A stretch of DNA of 64,000 nt from Linum tenue (taxonomy: Eukaryota; Streptophyta; Magnoliopsida; Malpighiales; Linaceae). Both the position numbers and the translations under genes were made by a program. Below are positions 11,176 through 20,388 of this stretch, piece after piece. The notes below the pieces were generated by a model that had not been told where the DNA came from, searched no databases, and saw only the letters and a list, made by a program, of their open reading frames with translations. Each line of letters starts with the position of its first letter. Within the stretch, counting starts at the first letter, position 1. The stretch lies in contig CAMGYJ010000008.1 of NCBI GenBank assembly GCA_946122785.1, forward strand, positions 11,123,475 to 11,187,474, in the 5' to 3' direction.

Positions 11176-14100
11176 GGCTGTTAGCCTAGAATGTGAGAGG
11201 AATTGGGCCATCCCTCACATTCCAAACTGCTGTAGGGTTAGTTTATTCGAATAAACCGGATCTTGTTTTCTTTTCAGAGACAAGATCGCGCCGGAGAGTC
11301 GTTTCCCATCGTATGCGGGGTTTAGGTTTCCATTTGTCGCATTGTTTTTTTGTGGATGCTGTTGAGGCATCAGGAGGTCTTGTAGTTGGCTGGGTCCCCG
11401 GAGTTGATGCTTCGGTTATTTATCATTCAAACCTTTGCATTTGTACTCGTATTAATGAAAGGGATTTTTCCTATGTGGTGGTGTTTGTTTACTTTAGCTG
11501 TGTTGAAGCAATTCGTACTAGCCAGTTGGCTCAGCTTCGGGCTGTTTGCGATTCTTTTGAGATACCTTTTGTGGTTATGGGGGACTTCAATGTTACTCTC
11601 CAGGCTAGTGAAAAAGACGGGGGAAATGCCTGGAATGCTAATCAAGCGGCCGGGCTCCGGAATTTTATTTATGACCTAGGTCTCCTTGACCTAGGGTTTC
11701 AGGGAGACCCGTTCACTTGGACCAATAAACGAATGGGGAATGCCTGCATTAGGGAACGCTTAGATAGAGCTCTCTGCTCTCACTCTTGGACGGCGACCTT
11801 CCCAGACACTCTTGTTAAACACTTTACGGACGAGGGGTCGGATCACCGCGCCTTGCTTCTCTCAGACAAACCTTATGAGCGTCGTAGCAGACCTCTTTTC
11901 CGTTTTGATGCTCGATGGGCGCAAAACCCGGAAGTTCGAGCTATGGTGGCTTCTGTTTGGCAGGAGGAAATCACGGGTACCCCTATGTTCCAGCTGTGGG
12001 AGAAACTCAAAAAGTTACGGCATTTGCTGTATGACTGGAGTAGAGCAGGCACGACGAATTCTCTACGGAATATTCGAACCCTGCAGAAGGAGATTGATCG
12101 AATCAAATCTAGTTCCCCTATTGACTGGGATTCAGTGCGTGATCTGGAATCGGAGTTGAGTAGGCAATGGGAGGCCGATGAAATTTATTGGCAACAGAAA
12201 TCGAGGGTTCGATGGTTAAAAAAAGGGGACCAGAACTCCTCTTACTTCCATACGGTAACGCGGACCCGCCGAAAACACAACTTTGTGGCTGGGCTTCGCA
12301 ATAATGAGGGTGACTGGATCACGAATGAGGAAGGAAAGGCTGATATTGCTACTGACTTTTATCATAACCTCTTCACGTCTGAATGCCAAATGAGTAATAT
12401 GTCAGAGCGGGTGGATCAGCTTCCTATTGATTGTCGAGTCACGGAGGCTATGAATGCGCGACTTACGGCGGCAGTCGTGCCGGAGGAAGTAAGGGCCACT
12501 GTTTTTAAAATGGGTTCCAAACAGGCTCCTGGATCTGATGGATTCACAGGGAAATTCTTTAAGACTTTCTGGGATATCGTTGGAACTTCAGTGATTGAAG
12601 CTGTTTGCTCGTTCTTTGCGACGAGTAAGATGCTTCGCAGCTTTAATCACACCTGGTTGACCTTGATCCCGAAAGTGGATAATGTGGAATCTATTCGACA
12701 ACTGAGGCCTATAAGTCTGTGCCAGTTCGTTTACAAGATTATTACTAAGATAATGGCAGAAAGACTGGCTACTTTCCTCCCAGAGCTTATCACGGAAGGG
12801 CAGAATGCCTTCATTCGAGAGCGCCAAATTGTGGACAATGTCCTGCTATGACATGAACTAATGCACTATCTGAAAACAAAAATGCGAGGGAAGAAAGGGT
12901 ATTTGGCTCTGAAGGTTGACATGGAAAAGGCCTATGATAGAGTTGAATGGCCCTTTCTACTTGCAGTAATGGCTAAGATGGGCTTTAGCTCCGTTTGGTG
13001 CGATTGGGTCCACGAGTGTCTCAAATCGACGTCTTTCTCTGTTATGATGAATGGGACCCCGAAGGGGTATTTCTCGCCCTCCTGGGGCCTTCGACAGGGC
13101 GACCCCCTTTCTCCCTTTTTGTTCATGTTATGTACAGAGGGGTTTGCGGCCCTCTTGAGGAAAGCTATAACTGAAAAGAGATTGCAAGGAGTTAAAGTGG
13201 CGCCGCGTGCACCGCGAATCTCCCATCTGTTCTTTGCGGATGACTCTTACTTGTTTCTCCGCGGATCTCTCTAGGAGTGCGAGAATCTGATCACAGTCTT
13301 GAATGAGTATGAGGAGCTGAGTGGCCAGAGGGTCAACCTGGCCAAATCGGCAGTTTGTTTTAGCAAGAACATTGTTGTTCCGGATCAGGAGTTCCTGGGG
13401 CAGGTGCTGGGGGTGGGGGCTATTGGTGTCCATGATAAGTACCTGGGATTACCTACCCTTATAGCCCGGTCTAAAATGGAGACGTTTCGCTATTTTCAGG
13501 AGAAGCTTCTTGCTCGATTGCAGGGTTGGAAGCAGCGTACATTGTCGTGGGCGGCGAAGGAGACTTTAATCAAGTCTGTGGCCTTGGCGCTTCTTCTCCA
13601 TGTTATGTCCTGTTTCAAGCTCCCCCTCTCACTGTGTCGGCTCTTGGATAGACATATTGCCCGATTCTGGTGGGGGGTGGAGAATGGACATGATAAGGTG
13701 AGATGGATGTCTTGGGGCAATATGTGTCGCAGTAAACATGAGGGAGGGATGGGATTTAGGCGCTTTGAGCATTTTAATCAGGCCCTTTTGGCTAAAGTTT
13801 GTTGGCGTATCTTAAGTGAACCTGATTCGCTCTTAGCCCAGGTGTATAAAGGGAAGTATTTTCCGAGGAGCGGTTTCCTTGAGGCACAGGCGCGGTCTCG
13901 TCCCTCCTGGGGGTGGCAGAGTATTCTGTTTGGGCGCCAATTATTGAGCCAGGGCCTTCGTTGGCAAATTGGTAATGGCCAAACAGCCCCTCTTCTTCAG
14001 AATAATTGGGTACCCAGCCTGCATCCTCTGGTCCCTACGTTTAATCCCTGTGTGTTGCCTGAAAATGAGGTCTTGCGGGTGGCATTTGTCATTGATAGTG

Positions 14101-15257
14101 AGGAGGGCTCCTGGAGCGATGAGGGTTTGGCTCGATGGTTCGACCCTCGCACCTGTCGGCTCATCAAGGAGATTCCTCTTTCTCGTGGCAATGTTGCGGA
14201 TCGACTAATTTGGCATGGCACGCAGGATGGTGTTTTCACTGTGAAATCGGCTTACCACCTGGCGGGTCAGTTGGAAAGGATGGATGACCTGGGCCGGTCC
14301 TCGGTTAGTTGGATGGATAGGACTAGTTGGATTTGCGTTTGGAAGGCCCCTGTCCCCCCGAAGCTTCGGGTCTTTCTCTGGCCAATTCTAAATCGGCTCC
14401 TTCCAACCACTGAAGCGCTGATTGAGAGAAAAATCCAAGTGCACCCCCGTTGCCCTGTTTGCTGGGCGGAATCTGAAACCTTGGAGCATCTGTTCCTGGA
14501 ATGTCCTGTGGCCCGAGCCATCTGGGATTACGCCAGATTGGAGTATCTCGGGCAGGGGTTGCCTCGTCACACTTTTCCCTTGTTCCTGAAGAGATTGTTG
14601 AATCTACTCCATCAGGACCATTTGGTTATGGCGGTTACGGCTGTCCTCTGGCGAATTTGGAGGTCCCGGAATTGGGTAGTGTTTGAGGGAAAACAGTTTG
14701 GACTTCCGGCTTTGATGAGGTAGTATCACCAGCAGTACCAGGAATGGATTAGTCTACCGAAGGAGAAAGCCCAGTGTGGTCCTGCTGCCCCGGAGGTTGA
14801 GGTTCCACACTGTCCTCTGATCTGCTTGTGGGATGGGGCTACCAAGGCCGCATCGCACTCGGCAGGTGGGATGGTGGTGAAGAATCACTTGGGGGACATT
14901 CTGATAGCCAGAGGCTTTCAGTTTGCAGGCATTGAGGACCCGTTGGTTGCTGAAACGCTTGCTCTTCGTGAAACTGTTCTCTGGTGCCGGGACTCGGGGT
15001 TTGTGGAGGTGCGATTTGAGGGAGATGCCAAGGTGCTTATTCAGAAGATTCTTCAGTCCAACACTAGGGATAATAGAGTGGGGGCGCTACTTGAGGAGAT
15101 TGTCGGGCTGCTGGGTTCGTTGGGAGGTTTCTCTGTTCGGTTTGTAGGTCGGCGTAGTAATAGGGCAGCCCACTTGGTGGCTAGAAAGGCTCTTTCTTTG
15201 TACCCGACTACGAGTCTTTGCGTGAATTTGCTGGCCTGGCTCAATGCCAGGATGTAA
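11172..15257 (+). pseudogene. LINE ORF2: endonuclease, reverse transcriptase, zf-RVT, RNase H; four in-frame stops
   Basis: A single frame of 1361 codons encodes the replication polyprotein and has no frameshift. Only four stops break it: TAG 11187, TGA 12849, TAG 13272 and TAG 14721. Domains in order: APE-type endonuclease (NVRGIG, VFFSETR, VMGDFN, SDHRALL; about 11190-11880); reverse transcriptase (KQAPGSDGF, LRPISL, KVDMEKAYDRVEW, GLRQGDPLSPFLF and the active-site box FFADDS; about 12500-13260); zf-RVT around 14335-14520 (HPRCPVCWAESETLEHLFLEC); and a C-terminal RNase H-like domain from about 14820 (WDGA, AETLAL, EGDAKVL). The ATG at 11172 overlaps the ORF1 stop as ATGA, suggesting coupled translation in the ancestor. 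The stop at codon 6 falls where plant LINEs have the Trp of W-N-V-R-G. Confidence 0.9.
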
Positions 15258-15407
15258 TTACCTATGTTTTTTATCAATATATCGATTATCTTTTGACCAA
15301 AAAAAAAACTACATCATCAAAATGCTATCGTTTTCGTCTAAAAAATTTAGTGTGAAGTGACCATTCTCCATATGACTCTTTCTCTCGTTTCTTCTGAACA
15401 AGAAAAA

Positions 15408-16738
15408 ATAAAAAAAAGGGTTAAAGACACATTTGGTCACTGAGATTACAAAATCGGGACATGTTTAGTCACTAGAAAAAGTTAATATCAAATTTGGTCA
15501 CTACAATTACTAAAACTGGACACATTTAGTCACTCGCCGTTAGTCTCCGTCCAACTCCGTTAATGAAGTCCGTTAAGTGCTGATGTGGCAAACAGAATTG
15601 CCTAATCAGCCGGATATAACCCAACAAAAATAAAACCCGACCCGCCACGTCATTATAACCCGCCACGTCATTAAAACCAACCCAACCCAACCCAACCCAT
15701 GACCCAACCCCACCCAACCCTTCTTCCTCCTTCCTCCCACTTCACACAGATCCATCCATTTCTCAAACAATCTCCATTGATGCCTCGCCCACCTCCTCCA
15801 TTCCCCTTCCTCTTTCTCATTCTATCTACCGCCGCCGCAGAAATATTCATCCAGATATGGAATCCGCGACGGAAGGCATTTCCAAGCTCGGCATCAATGG
15901 CGATTTCGCGTCCTCCGTCCCTAATCTGCACAAGAACCTCTCGCTTCTGTCACCTGACTAGGTGAGAATCTTCGGCAGACTTTGTTTCTTTACTGCGTTG
16001 GCTGGTTCTTGCTCTCATTTCTATCAATCGAAAATGCGATTTGATTTTCTCTTCTACCAATTCACCACGATATTTGTGGTTTAATGTTGTGGAAATGGTG
16101 GTTGCCGGATCCTAGATTGAGTTGGCGAAAATGCTTGTGGAGATTGGGTGGGAGGGGAGAGGAGGAGGAGGATGGAGTGAGGGGAAGCGCATTTGAGAGT
16201 GAAGGCGGGGTGGCCGCAGCCAGGGGAGGAGGAGAATGGGTACGACGGCGGCGACGGGAATGGCGGGCAGGGAGTGGAATGTTGGGAGTTGCAGGAGTGA
16301 GATGCTGCTGCCGCGGCGGCGGTAGATAGAATGAGAAAGAGGAAGGGGAATGGAGGAGGTGGGCGAGGCATCAATGGAGATTGTTTGAGAAATGGATGGA
16401 TCTGTGTGAAGTGGGAGGAAGGAGGAAGAAGGGTTGGGTGGGGTTGGGTCATGGGTTGGGTTGGGTTGGTTTTAATGACGTGGCGGGTTATAATGACGTG
16501 GTGGGTCGGATTTTATTTTTGTTGGGTTATATCCGGTTGATTAGGCAATTCTGTTTGCCACCTCAGCACTTAACGGACTTCATTAACGGAGTTGGACGGA
16601 GACTAACGGCGAGTGACTAAATGCGTCCAGTTTTAGTAATTGTAGTGACCAAATTTGATATTAACTTTTTCTAGTGACTAAACATGTCCCGATTTTGTAA
16701 TCTCAGTGACCAAATGTGTCTTTAACCCATAAAAAAAA
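15408..16738. mobile_element. Pack-MULE with about 420-bp TIRs, carrying a UDP-sugar pyrophosphorylase fragment
   Basis: The element is 15418-16728 (1311 bp). It begins GGGTTAAAGACACATTTGG and ends with the reverse complement. The TIRs extend to about 15839 and from about 16313, and are nearly identical by eye, including a repeated CCCAA tract and GCCACGTCATTA motifs. Flanks repeat ATAAAAAAAA at 15408-15417 and 16729-16738 (9-10 bp, low complexity). The ~470-bp centre is unrelated to the TIRs and contains exon-intron structure of a host gene (separate entry). It starts 95 bp after the LINE target repeat and ends 141 bp before the GDPD4 start codon. High TIR identity suggests a fairly recent insertion. 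Confidence 0.88.
15857..16150 (+). pseudogene. USP: Captured 5' fragment of a UDP-sugar pyrophosphorylase gene (exon 1, intron, start of exon 2)
   Basis: ATG 15857 opens 34 codons containing FASSVPNLHKNLSLLSPD, followed by TAG (15959-15961) exactly where CAG followed by GTGAGA would form a splice donor. A ~154-bp intron ends in CCTAG at 16115, and the reading resumes as IELAKMLVEIG (16116 to about 16148). Plant UDP-sugar pyrophosphorylases begin with a similar S-S-V-P-x-L-H-x-N-L-x-L-L-S-P-D-Q followed by I/V-E-L-A-K, from memory of the family. The full enzyme makes UDP-sugars from sugar 1-phosphates; here only about 45 codons remain, so no activity is possible. The retained intron shows DNA-level capture, not retroposition. 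After about 16150 the sequence is purine-rich and not recognised. Confidence 0.72.
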
Positions 16739-16869
16739 GAATAATTCTAAGTTCTAACGCTCTTCTTCTTTCTTTCTGCTCATTTCGCTAAAACAAAGTA
16801 GATCTCTTTACCTCCCTTCACTTCCGCAGCTTCGGGTCGGCGTTTCGATCGTTGTCTACCGAATGAAAA
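16729..16869 (+). promoter_or_regulatory. GDPD4 5' UTR / proximal promoter, compressed between MULE and start codon
   Basis: Only 141 bp separate the right end of the MULE from the GDPD4 ATG. The stretch is pyrimidine-rich (CTTCTTCTTTCTTTC), typical of a plant 5' UTR. Core promoter elements are therefore likely to lie within or beyond the MULE. No clear TATA box is visible in the 141 bp. Confidence 0.5.
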
Positions 16870-16886
16870 ATGGCGACCTTGGGTAG
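16863..16886 (+). promoter_or_regulatory. Overlapping upstream ORF at the GDPD4 start
   Basis: An ATG at 16863, seven bases before the main start at 16870, opens a 7-codon frame (M K N G D L G, stop) that overlaps the start of the main frame. Context is ATGAAAAATGGCG. The main ATG has the better context (A at -3, G at +4), so leaky scanning is expected. This uORF could lower translation if the transcript includes it. Confidence 0.55.
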
Positions 16887-19800
16887 AGCAGGAAGGAAAC
16901 AGCAAGGTTTCTTTCGAGGCGTGTTCGACCGTAACAAAAATCGACCACCGCCGCCGGCGTTTCTTCGACTTCCCACTTCCCGGCAGACATTCCGTCTAGT
17001 TATAGCTCTTCTCGCTTTCATCGCTCTCGCCCCACCTGTTTTTTTCCACTTCAGGCTCCGCCGTCTCCAACAGGTAGGCGAGATCTCTTACATTGATTGC
17101 ATAACAAAGCACTCCGTGAAATTTCAATGTATTTTTCGCGTTGTTTTGGAACAATGACGAATCTTCTCCAGCGAGTCATGTAGACAGAGAGCTAAATAGC
17201 GGAGGTTTTGTTATGCAGCTCCAATTAAGGAAATGCGGCTGGTTGAATCATCCTCCACTTGTTTGTGCTCATGGTGGCGATACAACTAATGCATTTCCCA
17301 ACACGGTAAAGTTATCATTGATGCTGCTTGCTTGATACATCCTCTTCAACCCTGAATGACTAAAGGCGCCTTTTTTCCACCCTGCAAGTTCAAGACTAAT
17401 ATTATCACCTTGGTTTCATTGTCCTCGTTCCAGGTGGCAGCCTATCAGTCTGCTCTTCGTTCTCATGTAGATTGCATTGAGATTGATGTTTCGCGTTCCT
17501 CTGATGGAGTCCTCTTTGCGCTCCATGATAGGTATGTTTGTTATTAAAATGGATAGTTCACTCTTTTCCCTTGATGCATTTTGAATATGTTCTTGTTTAA
17601 GTGTACGATGGCTTGTAGTTTTTGTATACATTAGAGGCTTGATTTTGAGATGTCACAGGCAGGGACTTGCAGCAGATATCTGGTAATCATACCGCTAGAG
17701 TTGGTCACTTCAGCATGAAAGAGGTGAGACCCTCCTATTAGCTCTTTTTATTTTTGAATGCGGGCACGAGATCGATAGTTACTTTACAAACTGCTGCAGA
17801 CAGGAAATTGTAATAAATAATGTGCTAAACTAGTTTGCTAAACTAGTTACCTATGAGGACTTAGAGAACGATCATTTGGTATTTACCAATCTCTTCCAGT
17901 GTATTGTTTAAAAGCTGAGCATATAGTATGCTGGAAGATCTCTATGTGATAGGTCAATGTGTACTTTCTAGTGAGTGGCTATCACAATGGTTTGCTGGAG
18001 GGACAAGCTTTTTCCTTTTTGCTTTGATTCTGGCATCTAAGGTTCTTAATTTCTATAGTACATATAGAGAGTGATGCTGGTCTCATGGTGGGCACTTGTC
18101 CCCCGGAACTTTTGAGGGTAGGATTTACCATTTTCTTGTCCCTTAGGAACTCTAACCAAGATTTTAATATGGTATGCTGTAAGTAGTGACCGCGTTTAAA
18201 TATTGGTGGTGATCAAACATCTTCAGTATAGTGGCTATTACTTGTTGGAGGATCCTGTATATACCTGCTAGAGTTCTTATTGTGGCTCTCTCATTGTTCC
18301 TGGCTAAGTGGACTCTCGTGTAGCTTGAAAACTTGACATGATGCCCGTCTTACTTTGTTTCTGTGTGTATGTGGTTTTCTCTTTGATGCCATCATATAGC
18401 CACTTCACATTCATGAGACTGCTTACTTTGGTTTTTAAGTTAGAGAAACTGGATATCATTCAGCAGTCTGCTCTGGAATTCGGTGAGCAAAAGATTCCCA
18501 CTGTTGCAGATGCTTTGACGGTAAAAGTTCCCATTTTGCAACCGTAGTCTACTTTCTGGCATTTCTTAAGGCATTCCCCTTTGGATATGGTGACGAAGTT
18601 TTCAATTCAAGCTAACTTGCCTTGAATATATGGACCATACAGTTGGTATCAAGTTCAGTTCGGCAGGTGATTCTGGACGCAAAAGTTGGACCTCCTTCCT
18701 ATGAAAGAGGACTTGCAAAAGACATCCTTTCAGTTGTAAGTTTTAGTTGCTCTCTTCCTTTGTTATTTTCCTTTCCTGCCTCCTTTATTTCTCTGTTGGC
18801 TTTGGTTGACATCAACATGGCTATGGATCCATTTGTTTGTTTCAATGTATGTGTTTGTTTCTTATGGATGGTTTACTTCGATACTGAACACAATTTTCTT
18901 TTAGAACCTGATGCAATTATGCAACAATGATAGAAACATTTTATATCATGAAGATCTATTTGTACCTCCCTAAAGTCATTTGAAATTTACTGAAGAAAAG
19001 TGTCAAATCTGTTTTCTCATTTTCCAGACTGTGAGCATTTTGTAGTGTATCATTGAAATGAAAGACATGGTAGGACCTTGTATCATGGTACATTGATGGT
19101 AAAGGACTATTCTGCGTGGCTGAACTTCCTTTGCTACTTGTGTTCCTGGTCCTCTCGTGATCTCTCTTTATGCATACTGTTTCTTGGTCCTTCTTTGCTG
19201 CGTTCCATTGCAGAACTTGCAGAACTGGGTCTAGGTTTGTTCATTTAGGGGGCCTCGTTGTTTGAGGACTCCTTCGTCCTTTTGTCTCCCTTGGTTTGTT
19301 GCTTGGTACTCTGAGCCTGCAACCCTTTTGCGGGTCTCTTTAACTGTATTGTGTTCTTGCTTTTGTACACTTCTATTGTCTCCAGTTAACAACAGTCGCC
19401 GTCATCTAAAAAAAGATGATAGATGACTTTTTTCTTTTGGGAAAATGTACTCGTGTACCTCTGTGAAGGAATACAAATGTGTCAAAAGATTGCTTTAGAA
19501 ACTTTCGTATTTTGCCTAGCATGTGACTATTATTGTCTGATTTTATGATTTGAATTAAAGGGCTGACATTTGGATCGTCGAAACTTTTCAGGTTGGGAAA
19601 GCGAAGTGCAGAAACTGTGTTATTTGGGCCAAAAGTGACAGTCTGGCAAGGGATTTGATCAAACTAACATCAGATGTTGCGGTAAAGTAGCGTCACTTGA
19701 TTTGTATCATAGAGGTGTATCTGTGTTGGTTTGTGAACAGTGAGCAATGACATGGGAGAGCCATTATTCCATTAGTGCTTAGCTTGGACACATTATTAGA

Positions 19801-20388
19801 GAGTAATGATAAGAAGGAAATGGACCAATATGATTTACTGATTTCGATTATTGAGGCTAATATGGTTTCCGATTTTAAACTATTTGATTGTGTAATGGAC
19901 CAAGATCATAGCTGCAGTTTGAGATGAACTTATACCTCACCAAGATCAGCGGGTTTCGATTTGATTTTTTTTTCTTCTGTCGAATTACAGGTGGGGTACA
20001 TTGTGATGAAGGATCCTAACACAGGCAGGAGAAGCAACTTACTAAGGATGAAGGGGGCTCGAGTGGTCGGTGTTTACCATCCACTGGTGGACGAAGGGCT
20101 AGTGAGGATTCTCCAAGGGTATGCTTCTGCAGTTTTCTTAGTTTCGCTGCCTGATCTGAATTGGAAGTCTTTGTTGTTGCTTGTTGCAATAATGAGAAAT
20201 GCTAATGATAAAAAAACAGGAGGCAGAAGAAGGTGTATACATGGACTGTTGATGATGTGGAGTCAATGCGGAAGATGTTGGTGGAAGGAGTGGATGCAAT
20301 TGTTACAAACCAAGCCAGTTTGCTCCAGCGGCTCATGCAAGACATTAGAGGCGAGTGTCGGGAGGAAGGTTTTTCTTTGCCAAGATGA
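16870..20388 (+). CDS. GDPD4: Glycerophosphodiester phosphodiesterase, membrane-anchored, 9 exons
   Basis: Predicted 336-residue enzyme hydrolysing glycerophosphodiesters to glycerol 3-phosphate and an alcohol, a phosphate-recycling step of lipid turnover. Exons: 16870-17073, 17219-17305, 17434-17531, 17663-17723, 18440-18520, 18643-18735, 19592-19681, 19991-20118 and 20220-20388, summing to 1011 nt in frame. A basic N-terminus is followed by one hydrophobic segment (about residues 40-60), suggesting a signal anchor. The GDPD catalytic core shows His86 in CAHGGDTTNAFPN, Glu113 and Asp115 in CIEID, and His128 in ALHDRDL. Later conserved blocks are VILDAKVGP, MKGARVVGVYHPL, VYTWTVDD and GVDAIVTN. 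Architecture and end (EEGFSLPR) fit plant GDPD4. No disabling change is seen. Introns 4 and 6 are the longest. Confidence 0.92.
19100..19415 (+). mobile_element. Possible 5'-truncated LINE 3' end in GDPD4 intron 6
   Basis: This intronic stretch is less AT-rich than its surroundings, T-rich, and ends GTCGCCGTCATC followed by TAAAAAAA, resembling the 3' UTR and A tail of plant LINEs. It lacks any reverse-transcriptase coding sequence, and I could not identify a target-site duplication. It could simply be intron sequence. Confidence 0.35.

Larger units (their letters stand above)
7765..15323 (+). mobile_element. Full-length LINE (L1-type non-LTR retrotransposon), 15-bp TSD
   Basis: The element is 7780-15308, about 7.5 kb. 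It is bounded by the perfect 15-bp direct repeat CTACATCATCAAAAT at 7765-7779 and 15309-15323, and it ends in an A tail at 15299-15308. The order is 5' leader, ORF1 (DUF4283-like plus CCHC knuckle), then ORF2 (endonuclease, reverse transcriptase, zf-RVT, RNase H), the standard layout of RNase H-bearing plant L1 elements. It lies between SAMC and GDPD4, on their strand. Both ORFs carry mutations, so it should not be autonomously active. Preservation of both TSD copies and nearly all reading frame indicates moderate age. Confidence 0.93.

Noticed and set aside
15671..16452. Mirror-image ORFs on both strands in the Pack-MULE TIRs
   Set aside because: The same peptide appears from both arms because the TIRs are inverted repeats; low-complexity Pro/Ser and Gly/Trp runs, not genes.
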